Assembly: GCA_021812825.1 (NCBI GenBank)
Contig: JAKAMO010000050.1
Coordinates: forward strand, 1-19,318
Length of the DNA: 19,318 nt
DNA from: a bacterium
Lineage (GTDB): Bacteria > Elusimicrobiota > Elusimicrobia > Elusimicrobiales > UBA9959
Direction of reading: 5' to 3'
Shown here: in pieces, positions 12,990-19,318 of the stretch
Layout of the letters: each line of letters starts with the position of its first letter
Numbering within the stretch: position 1 is the stretch's first letter
Program-made: the position numbers and the translations under genes
The notes under the pieces: generated by a model
What the model saw: only the letters and a program-made list of their open reading frames with translations
What the model was told of the DNA's origin: nothing
Databases searched by the model: none

Positions 12990-14177
12990 ATGGGGCCTTT
13001 AGTACCAGACATAATCAGCAACAATCTGAACTATCTCGTAGCCCTGGGGGTAGGGCTGCTTTTCGGCATGGTGCTGGAACAGGCCGGCTTCTCGAGCACG
13101 AGGAAGCTGGTGGGCCTGTTCTACGGCTATGACTTCACGGTGCTGCGCGTGTTCTTCACCGCCGGCGTGACGGCCATGCTGGGCGTGATAGGCCTAGAGC
13201 ACTTCGGCCTGCTGGACATGAGCCTGGTCTACATAAACCCGACCTTCCTCTGGGCCGCCATAGTCGGCGGCCTGATAATGGGGCTGGGCTTCGTGGTTGG
13301 CGGGTTCTGCCCGGGCACCAGTATCTGCGCGGCGGCCATAGGCAAGCTGGACGCGATGGTCTTCATAGGCGGCGCCTTCCTCGGCGTGTTCATCTTCGCC
13401 GAGGGCTATCCGCTGTTCGTGAAGCTCTATATGGCCGCGCCGTGGGGCAGTCCGCAGGTCTTCGACAGCCTGCGCATCTCGCAGAGCCTGTTCGCCTTCC
13501 TGCTGGTGCTGGCCGCGCTCGGGGCTTTCTGGGCCGTCTCTATCATAGAGAACAGGGTCAACGGCGTGAAGAGGCCGGCGGTGCGGTTCACGCCGTACTA
13601 CGCCGGGCTCGGAGCCGCGGGGCTGGTGCTGGCCGCGGCAGCCCTGCTGATGCCCTCCAGGAAGGCCTCGCTGCTCGAGGCCTCCGAGGCCCCGGGGGCC
13701 GCGCAGGCCTATAAGGCCGACGCGATGACCCCCGACGAGTTCGCGCTCAGGCTGATGGACGGCGGGGATAAGATGCGCATCGTGGATTTCCGGCCCGAGG
13801 AGGCGCGCGCCAAGATGCCGCTGCCGGGCTCGGTGCCGTTCACTGCCGGAGGGCTGTTCGAGAAGCAGGCCGCCAGGACCCTGCTGACCCGCGGGCTGAC
13901 CTACGTGTTCGCGGCCGAGGACGAACAGACGGAGCGCAGGATGGCCTTCATCGCCGACAGGCTGGGCTTCCGGGACATAAGGATACTGGAGGGCGGGCTG
14001 AAGGCGTTCAGGGACCGGATACTGGATTTCAAGCCGGCGGCCGGCGCTTCCGCTTTCGAGCGGGACAACGCCTACCGTTTCCGCGAGGAAGCGAAGCGGA
14101 TCGTGCCCGGCCTGCTCAAGGCCGCGCCGGCGGAGCCGGCGGTCAAGAAGGCCAAGCGCATACTCGGCGGCTGCTAG
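12990..14177 (+). CDS. YeeE/YedE sulfur transporter fused to a cysteine-less rhodanese-like domain
   Basis: Residues 10-190 form the second half-transporter, with the E-Q-A-G-F-S-S-x-R-K-L motif (30-40) and the sulfur-relay motif G-G-F-C-P-G-T-S (Cys107). A further helix (about 205-222) leads to a rhodanese-like domain (about 245-345) with the M-T-P-D-E-F opening, the I-V-D-F-R-P strand and the I-L-E-G-G-L-K-A-F end. At the active-site loop, where rhodaneses have C-x-x-G-x-R, this protein reads A-A-E-D-E-Q-T (308-314), so the sulfur-carrying cysteine is missing. The chain ends in Gly-Gly-Cys (Cys395), which could replace it as a mobile sulfur acceptor. Only Cys107, Cys113 and Cys395 are present. 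It closes the operon. Confidence 0.83.
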   Translation: MGPLVPDIISNNLNYLVALGVGLLFGMVLEQAGFSSTRKLVGLFYGYDFTVLRVFFTAGVTAMLGVIGLEHFGLLDMSLVYINPTFLWAAIVGGLIMGLGFVVGGFCPGTSICAAAIGKLDAMVFIGGAFLGVFIFAEGYPLFVKLYMAAPWGSPQVFDSLRISQSLFAFLLVLAALGAFWAVSIIENRVNGVKRPAVRFTPYYAGLGAAGLVLAAAALLMPSRKASLLEASEAPGAAQAYKADAMTPDEFALRLMDGGDKMRIVDFRPEEARAKMPLPGSVPFTAGGLFEKQAARTLLTRGLTYVFAAEDEQTERRMAFIADRLGFRDIRILEGGLKAFRDRILDFKPAAGASAFERDNAYRFREEAKRIVPGLLKAAPAEPAVKKAKRILGGC

Positions 14178-14192
14178 AGCGCGCCGTCCGAA

Positions 14193-14229
14193 AAAGAAAA
14201 GCCCCCGGCAACGCCGGGGGCTTTTCTTT
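14193..14229. terminator. Bidirectional terminator between the sulfur operon and rlmN
   Basis: A perfect 17-bp stem (14193-14209 with 14213-14229, loop AAC) has a GCCCCCGGC core flanked by A-rich and T-rich arms, so it gives a T tract on either strand. It serves the converging genes on both sides. Confidence 0.93.
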
Positions 14230-14253
14230 CGTGCAAGACGCGGCGGGCGGGCG

Positions 14254-15276
14254 CTATTTTCCGGACAGTTGGCCGCAGGCGCCGGCTATGTCGTCGCCCA
14301 GGCTCTTGCGGACGGTGACCTCGAAGCCGTAGGTCTCCATAAGACCCGCGAAAACCTTAACGCGGTCCTTGGCCGGCGTATTGTAAGGGCAGCCGGTGCG
14401 GTTGTAGGGGATCAGGTTTATCGTGAAATACTTGGGGGCGGCCACCGAGCGCAGCCAGGAGTTGAGCTTGCCGGCCTGGGAGCGGCTGTTGTTCACGCCG
14501 TCCATCAGCACGTACTCCACGAACACGCGGCGGCGGGTGCTGAAGATGTAGTCGTTCAGGGCCTTGGCCAGCTGGGACAGCGGGTACTGCCTGTTAAGCG
14601 GAACCAGCTCGTTGCGCAGCGCGTCCTCTGAGGCGTGCAGCGATATCGCCAGGTTGCACTGCGGGAAATCCTTCGCGAAGCGCCGGATGCCGGGCACGTG
14701 GCCGGCGGTGGAGACCGAGATGTGGCGCTGGCCCAGGCCGATCCTGTCGGGGTCGGTCATGGTCTTTATGGCCTCGCCCACGGCGTCGTAGTTGTAGAAC
14801 GGCTCGCCCATGCCCATGAAGATCACGTTGCCTATCTTCTGGCCGCGGGCCTTCCTGAGCCAGGCGCCGGCCGCCAGGAACTGGTCGGTTATCTCGTCGG
14901 GAGAGAGGTTCCTCTTCAGCCCCTTCTTGCCGGTGGCGCAGAACGGGCAGCGCACAGGGCAGCCCACCTGGGTGGAGACGCAGAGGCTCCACTTTTCCGG
15001 CAGCAGGTTCAGCAGCACTGTCTCTATCTTGCGGCCGTCCTTCAGGCCGTACAGGAACTTGACCGCGTCGCCCTTGGCCGATACCTGCGCTTCCAGCTGC
15101 TCCACGGAATGCAGGCGGAACTCCCGGGACAGCTGTTCCCTGAGGGGGGCCGGGAGCACGGTAACATCGTCCCAGGAGGCGGCCATGCCGCGGTAGACGG
15201 CGGCGCGCACCTGTTTCATGCGGAAGGCCGGCAGGCCGCTCTTTTCCAGGAACGCGGAGAGCTTCTGGAAGTCCAT
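14254..15276 (-). CDS. rlmN: 23S rRNA (adenine-C2)-methyltransferase RlmN
   Basis: This 340-residue radical-SAM enzyme methylates C2 of A2503 in 23S rRNA and A37 of some tRNAs. The cluster-binding C-x3-C-x2-C is at Cys106, Cys110 and Cys113, inside the typical S-T-Q-V-G-C-P-V-R-C-P-F-C-A-T-G motif. G-M-G-E-P-F-x-N-Y and the C-terminal A-C-G-Q-L with the methyl-carrying cysteine are also present. I start it at 15276, because an extended -10 (TGC-GATAAT) lies just upstream and an ATG ten codons earlier (15306) sits in the T tract of the preceding gene's terminator. Length is slightly below that of the E. coli enzyme. Confidence 0.93.
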   Translation of the reverse strand: MDFQKLSAFLEKSGLPAFRMKQVRAAVYRGMAASWDDVTVLPAPLREQLSREFRLHSVEQLEAQVSAKGDAVKFLYGLKDGRKIETVLLNLLPEKWSLCVSTQVGCPVRCPFCATGKKGLKRNLSPDEITDQFLAAGAWLRKARGQKIGNVIFMGMGEPFYNYDAVGEAIKTMTDPDRIGLGQRHISVSTAGHVPGIRRFAKDFPQCNLAISLHASEDALRNELVPLNRQYPLSQLAKALNDYIFSTRRRVFVEYVLMDGVNNSRSQAGKLNSWLRSVAAPKYFTINLIPYNRTGCPYNTPAKDRVKVFAGLMETYGFEVTVRKSLGDDIAGACGQLSGK

Positions 15277-15282
15277 ACTAAG

Positions 15283-15291
15283 ATTATCGCA
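15283..15291 (-). promoter_or_regulatory. Extended -10 promoter of rlmN, predicted leaderless
   Basis: On the minus strand TGC-GATAAT (hexamer 15288-15283) ends six bases before the ATG at 15276, so transcription should start on or next to the start codon. No ribosome binding site is present. Confidence 0.6.
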
Positions 15292-15304
15292 AATATGGGG
15301 GCCC

Positions 15305-15336
15305 ATAAAAACAAGGCCCGCCGGGAGGCGGGCCTT
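15305..15336 (-). terminator. Terminator of the alpha/beta hydrolase gene
   Basis: AAGGCCCGCC and GGCGGGCCTT (15313-15322 and 15327-15336) form a 10-bp stem with a four-base loop; reading the minus strand it is followed by GTTTTT. Confidence 0.85.
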
Positions 15337-15354
15337 GGGATCGCCGAGGGGCGG

Positions 15355-16461
15355 CTAGATGGGGCACATGAAAGAGGCGGGGTCCTTGCCGCAGTCCACC
15401 ACCTGCGGGGCCAGGACCGGGCGGAATACCGGCACGAAGATCTCGCGGTTCAGCGTCTTCAGCGCGGCCTTGTAGTCGTAGAAATAGGAGCCATGCCAGG
15501 TCTTCACGTTGCGTATGGTGAAAAGGTCCCGCCTGGCGGCGGCCCGCAGCGGCTTGTTGTGAAGGATGAAGTCGATCAGGTTGTGTTCCACGTTGCCCAC
15601 TTCCGCGTCTACCTGATAGTTGGAGTCGGCCGCCGGGATGGCGTTGGAGAACGAGTCGCGCATGGCCCAGATATTCCGCCAGACGCCGACTACCGCCGGC
15701 TTCCTGACCTTCCGGACCAGGCCGCTTTTCAGGGCCTCGAAGCGCAGGAACATCTTGACCACCGGGTTGGAGGGCACCAGCGGGGAGCCGACGGTGATCA
15801 GCTTGTCTATGCGGACGTCGCCGCGCCTTTTCCCTACCCGGTGCAGCGCCGTGTGGGCCAGCACCGAGCCCCAGCTGTGGGCCAGGATGTAGATCGGCCT
15901 GCCTGAGTCCTTGTATTTGTCGTAGACCTCTATGATCTTCGCCTGCAGCCTGCGCACCGTCTTCCGGGTGTCCCCGGGGTCCCTGGACCAGGTGAAGGGT
16001 ATTACTATGACGTCGTGGTCCGCGTAGCCGGGCAGCTCCTGCAGCTTGAGCTCGAGGTAGTTATCCGGCAGGCGCACCACTTCCCGCTCGGCCTCCAGGC
16101 CGGCCTCGTCCTCTTCGGGGAAAAAGTAGCGCGCGTCGAAGCCGGTCCCGGCCTCGTCCGCTTCGGTCAGGTCCCTGTGGGGGAAGATCCTGCGGATGAG
16201 CTTGAGAAAATTCCCCAGGTCGGCCGACCCCCAGCCTATCTCCGAGAACTTCAGTCCGGGCAGCGTTATTACTATCGGGTCCATGCCGTTCACCTGGGTC
16301 AGTACCCCGGCCAGCGGAGGCTGCGGGGCCGGCATGTCCATGTCCGAGGCCAGCGCCGCTAAGTCGGCCGCGTGCGTGGCGTTCAGGTCGATGGCGGCCG
16401 CGCGGCCGCAGAGCAGGAAAGGCAGGGCAAGGATGAAAAGCGCGGGTTTTGCCATTTTCAT
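15355..16461 (-). CDS. Secreted alpha/beta hydrolase (lipase/esterase-like)
   Basis: The 368-residue protein begins with a signal peptide (hydrophobic core then A-A-A near residue 23), so it acts outside the cytoplasm. The nucleophile elbow is A-H-S-W-G-S (Ser196), preceded by the strand P-I-Y-I-L. It matches the G/A-x-S-x-G pattern of alpha/beta hydrolases such as lecithin:cholesterol acyltransferase-like lipases. T-V-G-S-P-L follows as the next strand, and candidate acid and histidine lie in the C-terminal third (E-H-N-L-I-D and T-W-H-G-S). An early P-G-L-K-F segment could form the oxyanion region. The substrate is unknown; an acyl ester or phospholipid is likely. Two cysteines near the C-terminus could form a disulfide. 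It is divergent from the YejM-like gene. Confidence 0.75.
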   Translation of the reverse strand: MKMAKPALFILALPFLLCGRAAAIDLNATHAADLAALASDMDMPAPQPPLAGVLTQVNGMDPIVITLPGLKFSEIGWGSADLGNFLKLIRRIFPHRDLTEADEAGTGFDARYFFPEEDEAGLEAEREVVRLPDNYLELKLQELPGYADHDVIVIPFTWSRDPGDTRKTVRRLQAKIIEVYDKYKDSGRPIYILAHSWGSVLAHTALHRVGKRRGDVRIDKLITVGSPLVPSNPVVKMFLRFEALKSGLVRKVRKPAVVGVWRNIWAMRDSFSNAIPAADSNYQVDAEVGNVEHNLIDFILHNKPLRAAARRDLFTIRNVKTWHGSYFYDYKAALKTLNREIFVPVFRPVLAPQVVDCGKDPASFMCPI

Positions 16462-16485
16462 ATAATATAGCTACGCTGTTTCGGC

Positions 16486-16534
16486 TAAAATCTAGCAGAT
16501 GTGTTGACCGTTGTCAACTGATTTTGGTCAACTT
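16486..16534 (+). promoter_or_regulatory. Divergent control region with GTTGAC/GTCAAC repeats
   Basis: TAAAAT (16486-16491) is a possible -10 for the rightward gene and overlaps the leftward -10. GTTGAC (16503-16508) and GTCAAC (16513-16518) form an inverted repeat around CGTT that covers the leftward -35, and a third half-site GGTCAACT follows at 16527-16534. A shared operator is possible; the regulator is not identified. Confidence 0.4.
16489..16517 (-). promoter_or_regulatory. Promoter of the alpha/beta hydrolase gene
   Basis: On the minus strand a perfect -35 TTGACA (16517-16512) and a -10 TAGATT (16494-16489), extended by TGC, are exactly 17 bases apart. The predicted start leaves about 20 bases of leader before the ATG at 16461. 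Confidence 0.75.
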
Positions 16535-16541
16535 CCAAAAG

Positions 16542-18356
16542 ATGACAAAGAGCTGCGACCTGAACAGATTTACGGCTTTCCTGGCCCTGAATTTCTGCCT
16601 GTCCCTGGCCGTCTCCTCCTTTTTCCTCCTCTTCGCGGGCCGGCACCCGCTCGAGCTGGCCTTCGCGGCGGTGGCGCTGGTCTCCAATACGCTGATGCTC
16701 TGCGCGGCCGTCTCCGTCCCGGCCCTGCTGCTGTATCGTCTCGGCCGCGGGCCGGCGCTGCCCGGCGCGCTGCTGGGCCTCTTCCAGCTGCTGCTGGTCA
16801 CCGACGCCGGCGTATACAAGATATTCAAGTTCCACCTGAACTCGATGGTGGTCAACCTGGTCCTGACCCCCGGAGGCCTCGACTCGCTGGAACAGGGCTG
16901 GGGCATGAAGCTCTTCTACGTTCTCCTGGCGGCCGCGATGCTGGCGGCGCAGCGGCCGCTCTGGAAGCTATCGGAAAGGGTGCGGGCGGGCTTCAGCCGC
17001 CGCGCGGCCAGGACGGCCGCCGCCGTTTTGTTGCTGTTCGTGCTGGCGGATAAAGGTCTCTTCGCGTGGGGCACGCTGTACGACTCGGTCTACATCACCC
17101 GCAACGCCCAGCTTTACCCGCTCTACCAGCCGCTGAGGATACGGAGTTTCGCCAATAAGTACCTGGGCGTCAGACTGGACTCGGAGGTCAGGGGCGGCAT
17201 AGACAAGCGTTACTCAGGGTTGGCCTACCCGCTGGTCCCGCTGCGGGCGGAGCGGCCGGCCAGGCCGCTGAACTTCGTGGTCCTGGTGGTGGACTCGCTG
17301 CGCCGGGACATGCTGAAGCCGGACATCATGCCGGAGACCTGGGCGCTGGGGAAGAAGAGCGCCATTTTCACGGATCACTACAGCGGCGGCAACTGCACCA
17401 GGTTCGGCATCTTCTCCATCTTCTACGGCATCTACGGCAACTACTGGTTCGACATGCTGGGTGAGCGCCGCCCGCCGGTGCTCATGGACGAGCTGCAGGC
17501 TCAGGGCTACGACATCCGGTTGTACGCCAGTTCGAAGCTGAGTTTTCCCGAGTTCGATAAGACCGCCTTCGCCAGGGTCCCCAGAGGCGGCGTCTACGAC
17601 GATCCGGACGGCGCCGACGTGGTGGCCCGGGACGGGCGTATAACTAAGGAGTTCGTCTCCTACCTGCGCTCCCGCCGCCGGGGTTCTCCGTATTTCGCCT
17701 TCGTCTTCTACGACGCCTCGCACGGGGCTTACGGCTACCCGCCCGAATTAGAGAAGTTCAGGCCCGCGGCTAACGCGAACCGCCTGGCCCTTAACAGGGA
17801 CAATATCGGCCCGCTGTTCAACATGTACAAGAACTCGGTCTACTACGACGATCGCTTGGCAGGGGAGATACTGAAGACGATAGCGGATACCGGAGGGATG
17901 AAGGACACGGTCATCCTGGTGCTGGGAGACCACGGCGAGGCCTTCCTGGAGCGCGGCCGTTACGGCCACAACCAGGGCTACAGTCCGGAAGAGGTGCGCG
18001 TGCCGCTGGTGCTGTACGTGCCCGGCCGAAAACCGCTGGTCTCCTCGGCCATGACGAGCCATCTGGATATAGTGCCGACGCTGATGCCGTTGCTGGGCGT
18101 AAAGAACCCCCCGTCCGACTATTCCAGCGGACGCAGCCTGTTCGACGTTTCTCCGCGGTCCTTCGTGTCCTGCGCGTCCTGGGACACCGCTGCCATCATC
18201 ACGTCGAGCGGCACGCTTGAAATGCCGCTGGAGGCTTACAAGGGCGGCGTGAAGGCTTTCGACTCCGAATACGGGGAAGAGGGGAAGAAGGCGGCGCGCG
18301 CCTATGCGCCGCTGATAGTCAAGTTCCAGAAGGAAGCCAGCAGATTCTCAAAATGA
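16542..18356 (+). CDS. YejM/PbgA-like inner-membrane sulfatase-fold protein
   Basis: The 604-residue protein has about five N-terminal membrane helices (to about residue 165), a linker, then an alkaline-phosphatase/sulfatase-fold domain from N-F-V-V-L-V-V-D-S-L-R-R-D (Asn244, Asp251). The H-Y-S-G-G-N-C-T-R-F-G-I-F-S-I-F-Y-G stretch (His279, Thr286) closely matches the YejM/PbgA signature, and G-D-H-G-E-A-F with G-H-N-Q-G-Y gives the usual metal-site region. YejM in Enterobacteria monitors lipopolysaccharide and controls LpxC turnover; related proteins transfer phosphoethanolamine or glycerol phosphate. Here the metal-type residues appear largely kept, so catalysis is possible. The ATG at 16542 puts the first helix at the N-terminus; an earlier in-frame ATG (16449) overlaps the divergent gene. 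Confidence 0.85.
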   Translation: MTKSCDLNRFTAFLALNFCLSLAVSSFFLLFAGRHPLELAFAAVALVSNTLMLCAAVSVPALLLYRLGRGPALPGALLGLFQLLLVTDAGVYKIFKFHLNSMVVNLVLTPGGLDSLEQGWGMKLFYVLLAAAMLAAQRPLWKLSERVRAGFSRRAARTAAAVLLLFVLADKGLFAWGTLYDSVYITRNAQLYPLYQPLRIRSFANKYLGVRLDSEVRGGIDKRYSGLAYPLVPLRAERPARPLNFVVLVVDSLRRDMLKPDIMPETWALGKKSAIFTDHYSGGNCTRFGIFSIFYGIYGNYWFDMLGERRPPVLMDELQAQGYDIRLYASSKLSFPEFDKTAFARVPRGGVYDDPDGADVVARDGRITKEFVSYLRSRRRGSPYFAFVFYDASHGAYGYPPELEKFRPAANANRLALNRDNIGPLFNMYKNSVYYDDRLAGEILKTIADTGGMKDTVILVLGDHGEAFLERGRYGHNQGYSPEEVRVPLVLYVPGRKPLVSSAMTSHLDIVPTLMPLLGVKNPPSDYSSGRSLFDVSPRSFVSCASWDTAAIITSSGTLEMPLEAYKGGVKAFDSEYGEEGKKAARAYAPLIVKFQKEASRFSK

Positions 18357-18359
18357 AGA

Positions 18360-18378
18360 GGCCGGCTATATGCCGGCC
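18360..18378 (-). terminator. Hairpin at the end of the release-factor-like gene
   Basis: GGCCGGC (18360-18366) and GCCGGCC (18372-18378) pair around TATAT, overlapping the minus-strand TAG stop; reading leftward it is followed by TCTTCATTTT. It may serve both strands. Confidence 0.5.
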
Positions 18379-18743
18379 CCTTCTCCTCCGCCCGCGCGCC
18401 TGGACCGCGCGCGGGATTTTCTTTTCCTTATCCGGGCTATCTCTTTGAGGCGCTCCGAGGTTCCCGGGGAGACGCGCAGCTCTATCTCGTCCACGAGCTC
18501 CCTGAGGGCCAGGAAGCGGTTGAGCGAGCGCTTGCGCTCGCGCTGGCAGCGGACGACCAGCCCCAGCGGCGCGTAGCGCAGCAGCACCGCATTGGCCGTC
18601 TTGTTTATCTTCTGGCCGCCCTTGCCGCCGCCGCGCACGAACTGCTCCTCCACCAGGCGCAGGTCTATCGCGAGGCGCGCGATGCGCGCCTTGAGCGCTT
18701 CGGCCTTCTGCGGGGTGATGTCGGAGAGCTCCGGGAAGTTCAC
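18366..18743 (-). CDS. Small peptide-chain-release-factor-like protein (GGQ domain)
   Basis: The 125-residue protein contains only the catalytic domain of class I release factors: F-V-R-G-G-G-K-G-G-Q-K-I-N-K-T (GGQ at residues 42-44), then V-R-C-Q-R-E-R-K-R-S, and a lysine/arginine-rich tail. No codon-recognition domain is present. Such proteins (ArfB/YaeJ, mitochondrial ICT1 and C12orf65 kinds) release peptides from stalled ribosomes. The start I prefer is GTG at 18743, three bases after the RelA/SpoT stop, with GGAAGAG as the binding site, so the two are translationally coupled. The basic tail is also used by ArfB to sense an empty mRNA channel; whether this copy does the same is inference. 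Confidence 0.82.
   Translation of the reverse strand: MNFPELSDITPQKAEALKARIARLAIDLRLVEEQFVRGGGKGGQKINKTANAVLLRYAPLGLVVRCQRERKRSLNRFLALRELVDEIELRVSPGTSERLKEIARIRKRKSRARSRRAGGGEGAGI
18391..18425 (+). terminator. Terminator of the YejM-like gene, inside the antisense gene's 3' end
   Basis: CCCGCGCGC (18391-18399) and GCGCGCGGG (18407-18415) form a 9-bp GC stem, followed by ATTTTCTTTT. On the other strand the same bases encode the basic C-terminal tail of the release-factor-like protein. Confidence 0.75.
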
Positions 18744-18745
18744 CG

Positions 18746-19318
18746 TTACTCTTCCGACTGGCCGTGCTCGCGCAGGTACTTGCGGATATGGCTGCGCGCG
18801 CCCGCCGTCTTTACGGCGCCGAGCCAGTCCTTGCGCGGGGCGGAATTCTTGCGGGTGATGATCTCGCAGATGTCGCCGCTCTTGAGCGAGTGGTCCAGGC
18901 GGACCATCTTGTTGTTGACCTTGGCGCCTATGCAGGTGTTGCCCACATCGGTGTGTATCGCGTAGGCGAAATCTATCGGCGTGGCGTCCACCGGCAGCGG
19001 CTTCACGTCGCCCTTCGGCGTGAAGATGAAGATCTGGTCCAGCTCGAGGTCGGTCTTGAAGCTTTCTATGAACTCGCGCGGGCTGGAGAGGTCCTGCAGC
19101 CACTCCATCCACTGCCGCAGCCAGTTCAGTTTCTCGTCAAGGTGGCGGTCCGCTCCCTTGTCGCCCATCTTGTAGCGCCAGTGCGCCGCGATGCCGTACT
19201 CCGAGGTGTGGTGCATGTCCTCGGTGCGGATCTGGATCTCGATGACCTCGCCGGAGGCCGCGATCACGCTGGTGTGCAGGCTCTGGTAAAGGTTCATCTT
19301 CGGGACCGCGATATAGTC
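18746..19318 (-). CDS. RelA/SpoT-family (p)ppGpp synthetase/hydrolase, 3' part (window edge)
   Basis: The last 190 residues are inside the window; the 5' part lies beyond 19318. They begin with the end of the synthetase domain (D-Y-I-A-V-P-K-x-N-x-Y-Q-S-L-H-T, then E-I-Q-I-R-T-x-x-M-H and A-E/Y-G-I-A-A-H-W). A TGS domain follows (about fragment residues 93-155, F-I-F-T-P-K-G-D through K-S-G-D-I-C-E-I-I-T). Only about 35 residues come after TGS before the TAA. Long RelA/SpoT proteins normally continue with helical, zinc-finger/CC and ACT domains of about 250-300 residues, so this one lacks the ribosome- and amino-acid-sensing end. I see no frameshift; the next gene starts immediately. Confidence 0.9.
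   Translation of the reverse strand, partial: DYIAVPKMNLYQSLHTSVIAASGEVIEIQIRTEDMHHTSEYGIAAHWRYKMGDKGADRHLDEKLNWLRQWMEWLQDLSSPREFIESFKTDLELDQIFIFTPKGDVKPLPVDATPIDFAYAIHTDVGNTCIGAKVNNKMVRLDHSLKSGDICEIITRKNSAPRKDWLGAVKTAGARSHIRKYLREHGQSEE

Noticed and set aside
15277..15306. Earlier ATG for rlmN at 15306
   Set aside because: It sits in the T tract of the preceding terminator and upstream of the best -10; RlmN proteins typically start close to the residues beginning at 15276.
14635..15906. 423-codon plus-strand frame spanning rlmN and the hydrolase gene antisense
   Set aside because: It crosses a terminator and two well-supported minus-strand genes.
16449..16541. Earlier ATG for the YejM-like gene at 16449
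   Set aside because: It would overlap the start of the divergent hydrolase gene and lie upstream of the candidate promoter; the added residues are not membrane-like in the way family N-termini are.
18744..19112. N-terminal extension of the release-factor-like gene back to 19112
   Set aside because: The extension lies within the RelA/SpoT coding sequence in another frame and looks like shadow composition; the GTG at 18743 has a binding site and fits family length.

Overview
The window is GC-rich bacterial chromosome from a Gram-negative organism. It encodes a FadL/OMPP1 outer-membrane protein, a periplasmic octaheme cytochrome, lipoproteins and a YejM-like inner-membrane sulfatase. Isoleucine ATA and arginine AGG codons are used freely despite the high GC. 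That habit, the gene repertoire and the leader-poor promoters would fit an anaerobic environmental lineage such as Elusimicrobiota, but this placement is a guess from codon style and not demonstrated.

Layout. 1-1320: a 31-residue lysine-rich peptide, a lipid-kinase gene and tRNA-Val(CAC). 1349-1501: a broken copy of the 3' end of that tRNA, split by about 126 bp of nested hairpins. 1555-2232: a DedA membrane protein. 2227-4810: an ECF sigma factor, a small one-helix membrane protein (probable anti-sigma), a three-repeat lipoprotein and a single-repeat secreted protein. The last two share one domain, and a near-identical 34-bp promoter lies before both the sigma gene and the single-repeat gene. 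4848-8114: a TetR regulator with a palindromic operator, a CoA-transferase and a thiolase, probably one acyl-CoA operon.

8207-14177 is the most interesting part, a sulfur-redox locus. It holds two paralogous ArsR repressors with matching operators (TTTAG-N6-CTAAA) and conserved cysteines placed as in the persulfide sensors BigR/SqrR. The first precedes a FadL-type porin. The second precedes an octaheme tetrathionate-reductase-family cytochrome, a membrane cytochrome b and two YeeE/YedE sulfur-transport proteins. The second YeeE/YedE protein is fused to a rhodanese domain that has lost its catalytic cysteine but ends in Gly-Gly-Cys. The arrangement suggests sulfide/persulfide-controlled uptake and reduction of sulfur compounds linked to the quinone pool.

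14193-19318: rlmN and a secreted alpha/beta hydrolase on the minus strand, a divergent YejM/PbgA-like sulfatase, and, on the minus strand at the right edge, a RelA/SpoT gene ending soon after its TGS domain, followed immediately by a small GGQ release-factor-like gene. Intergenic gaps are short and none without a gene exceeds 300 bp; most hold recognisable hairpin terminators.
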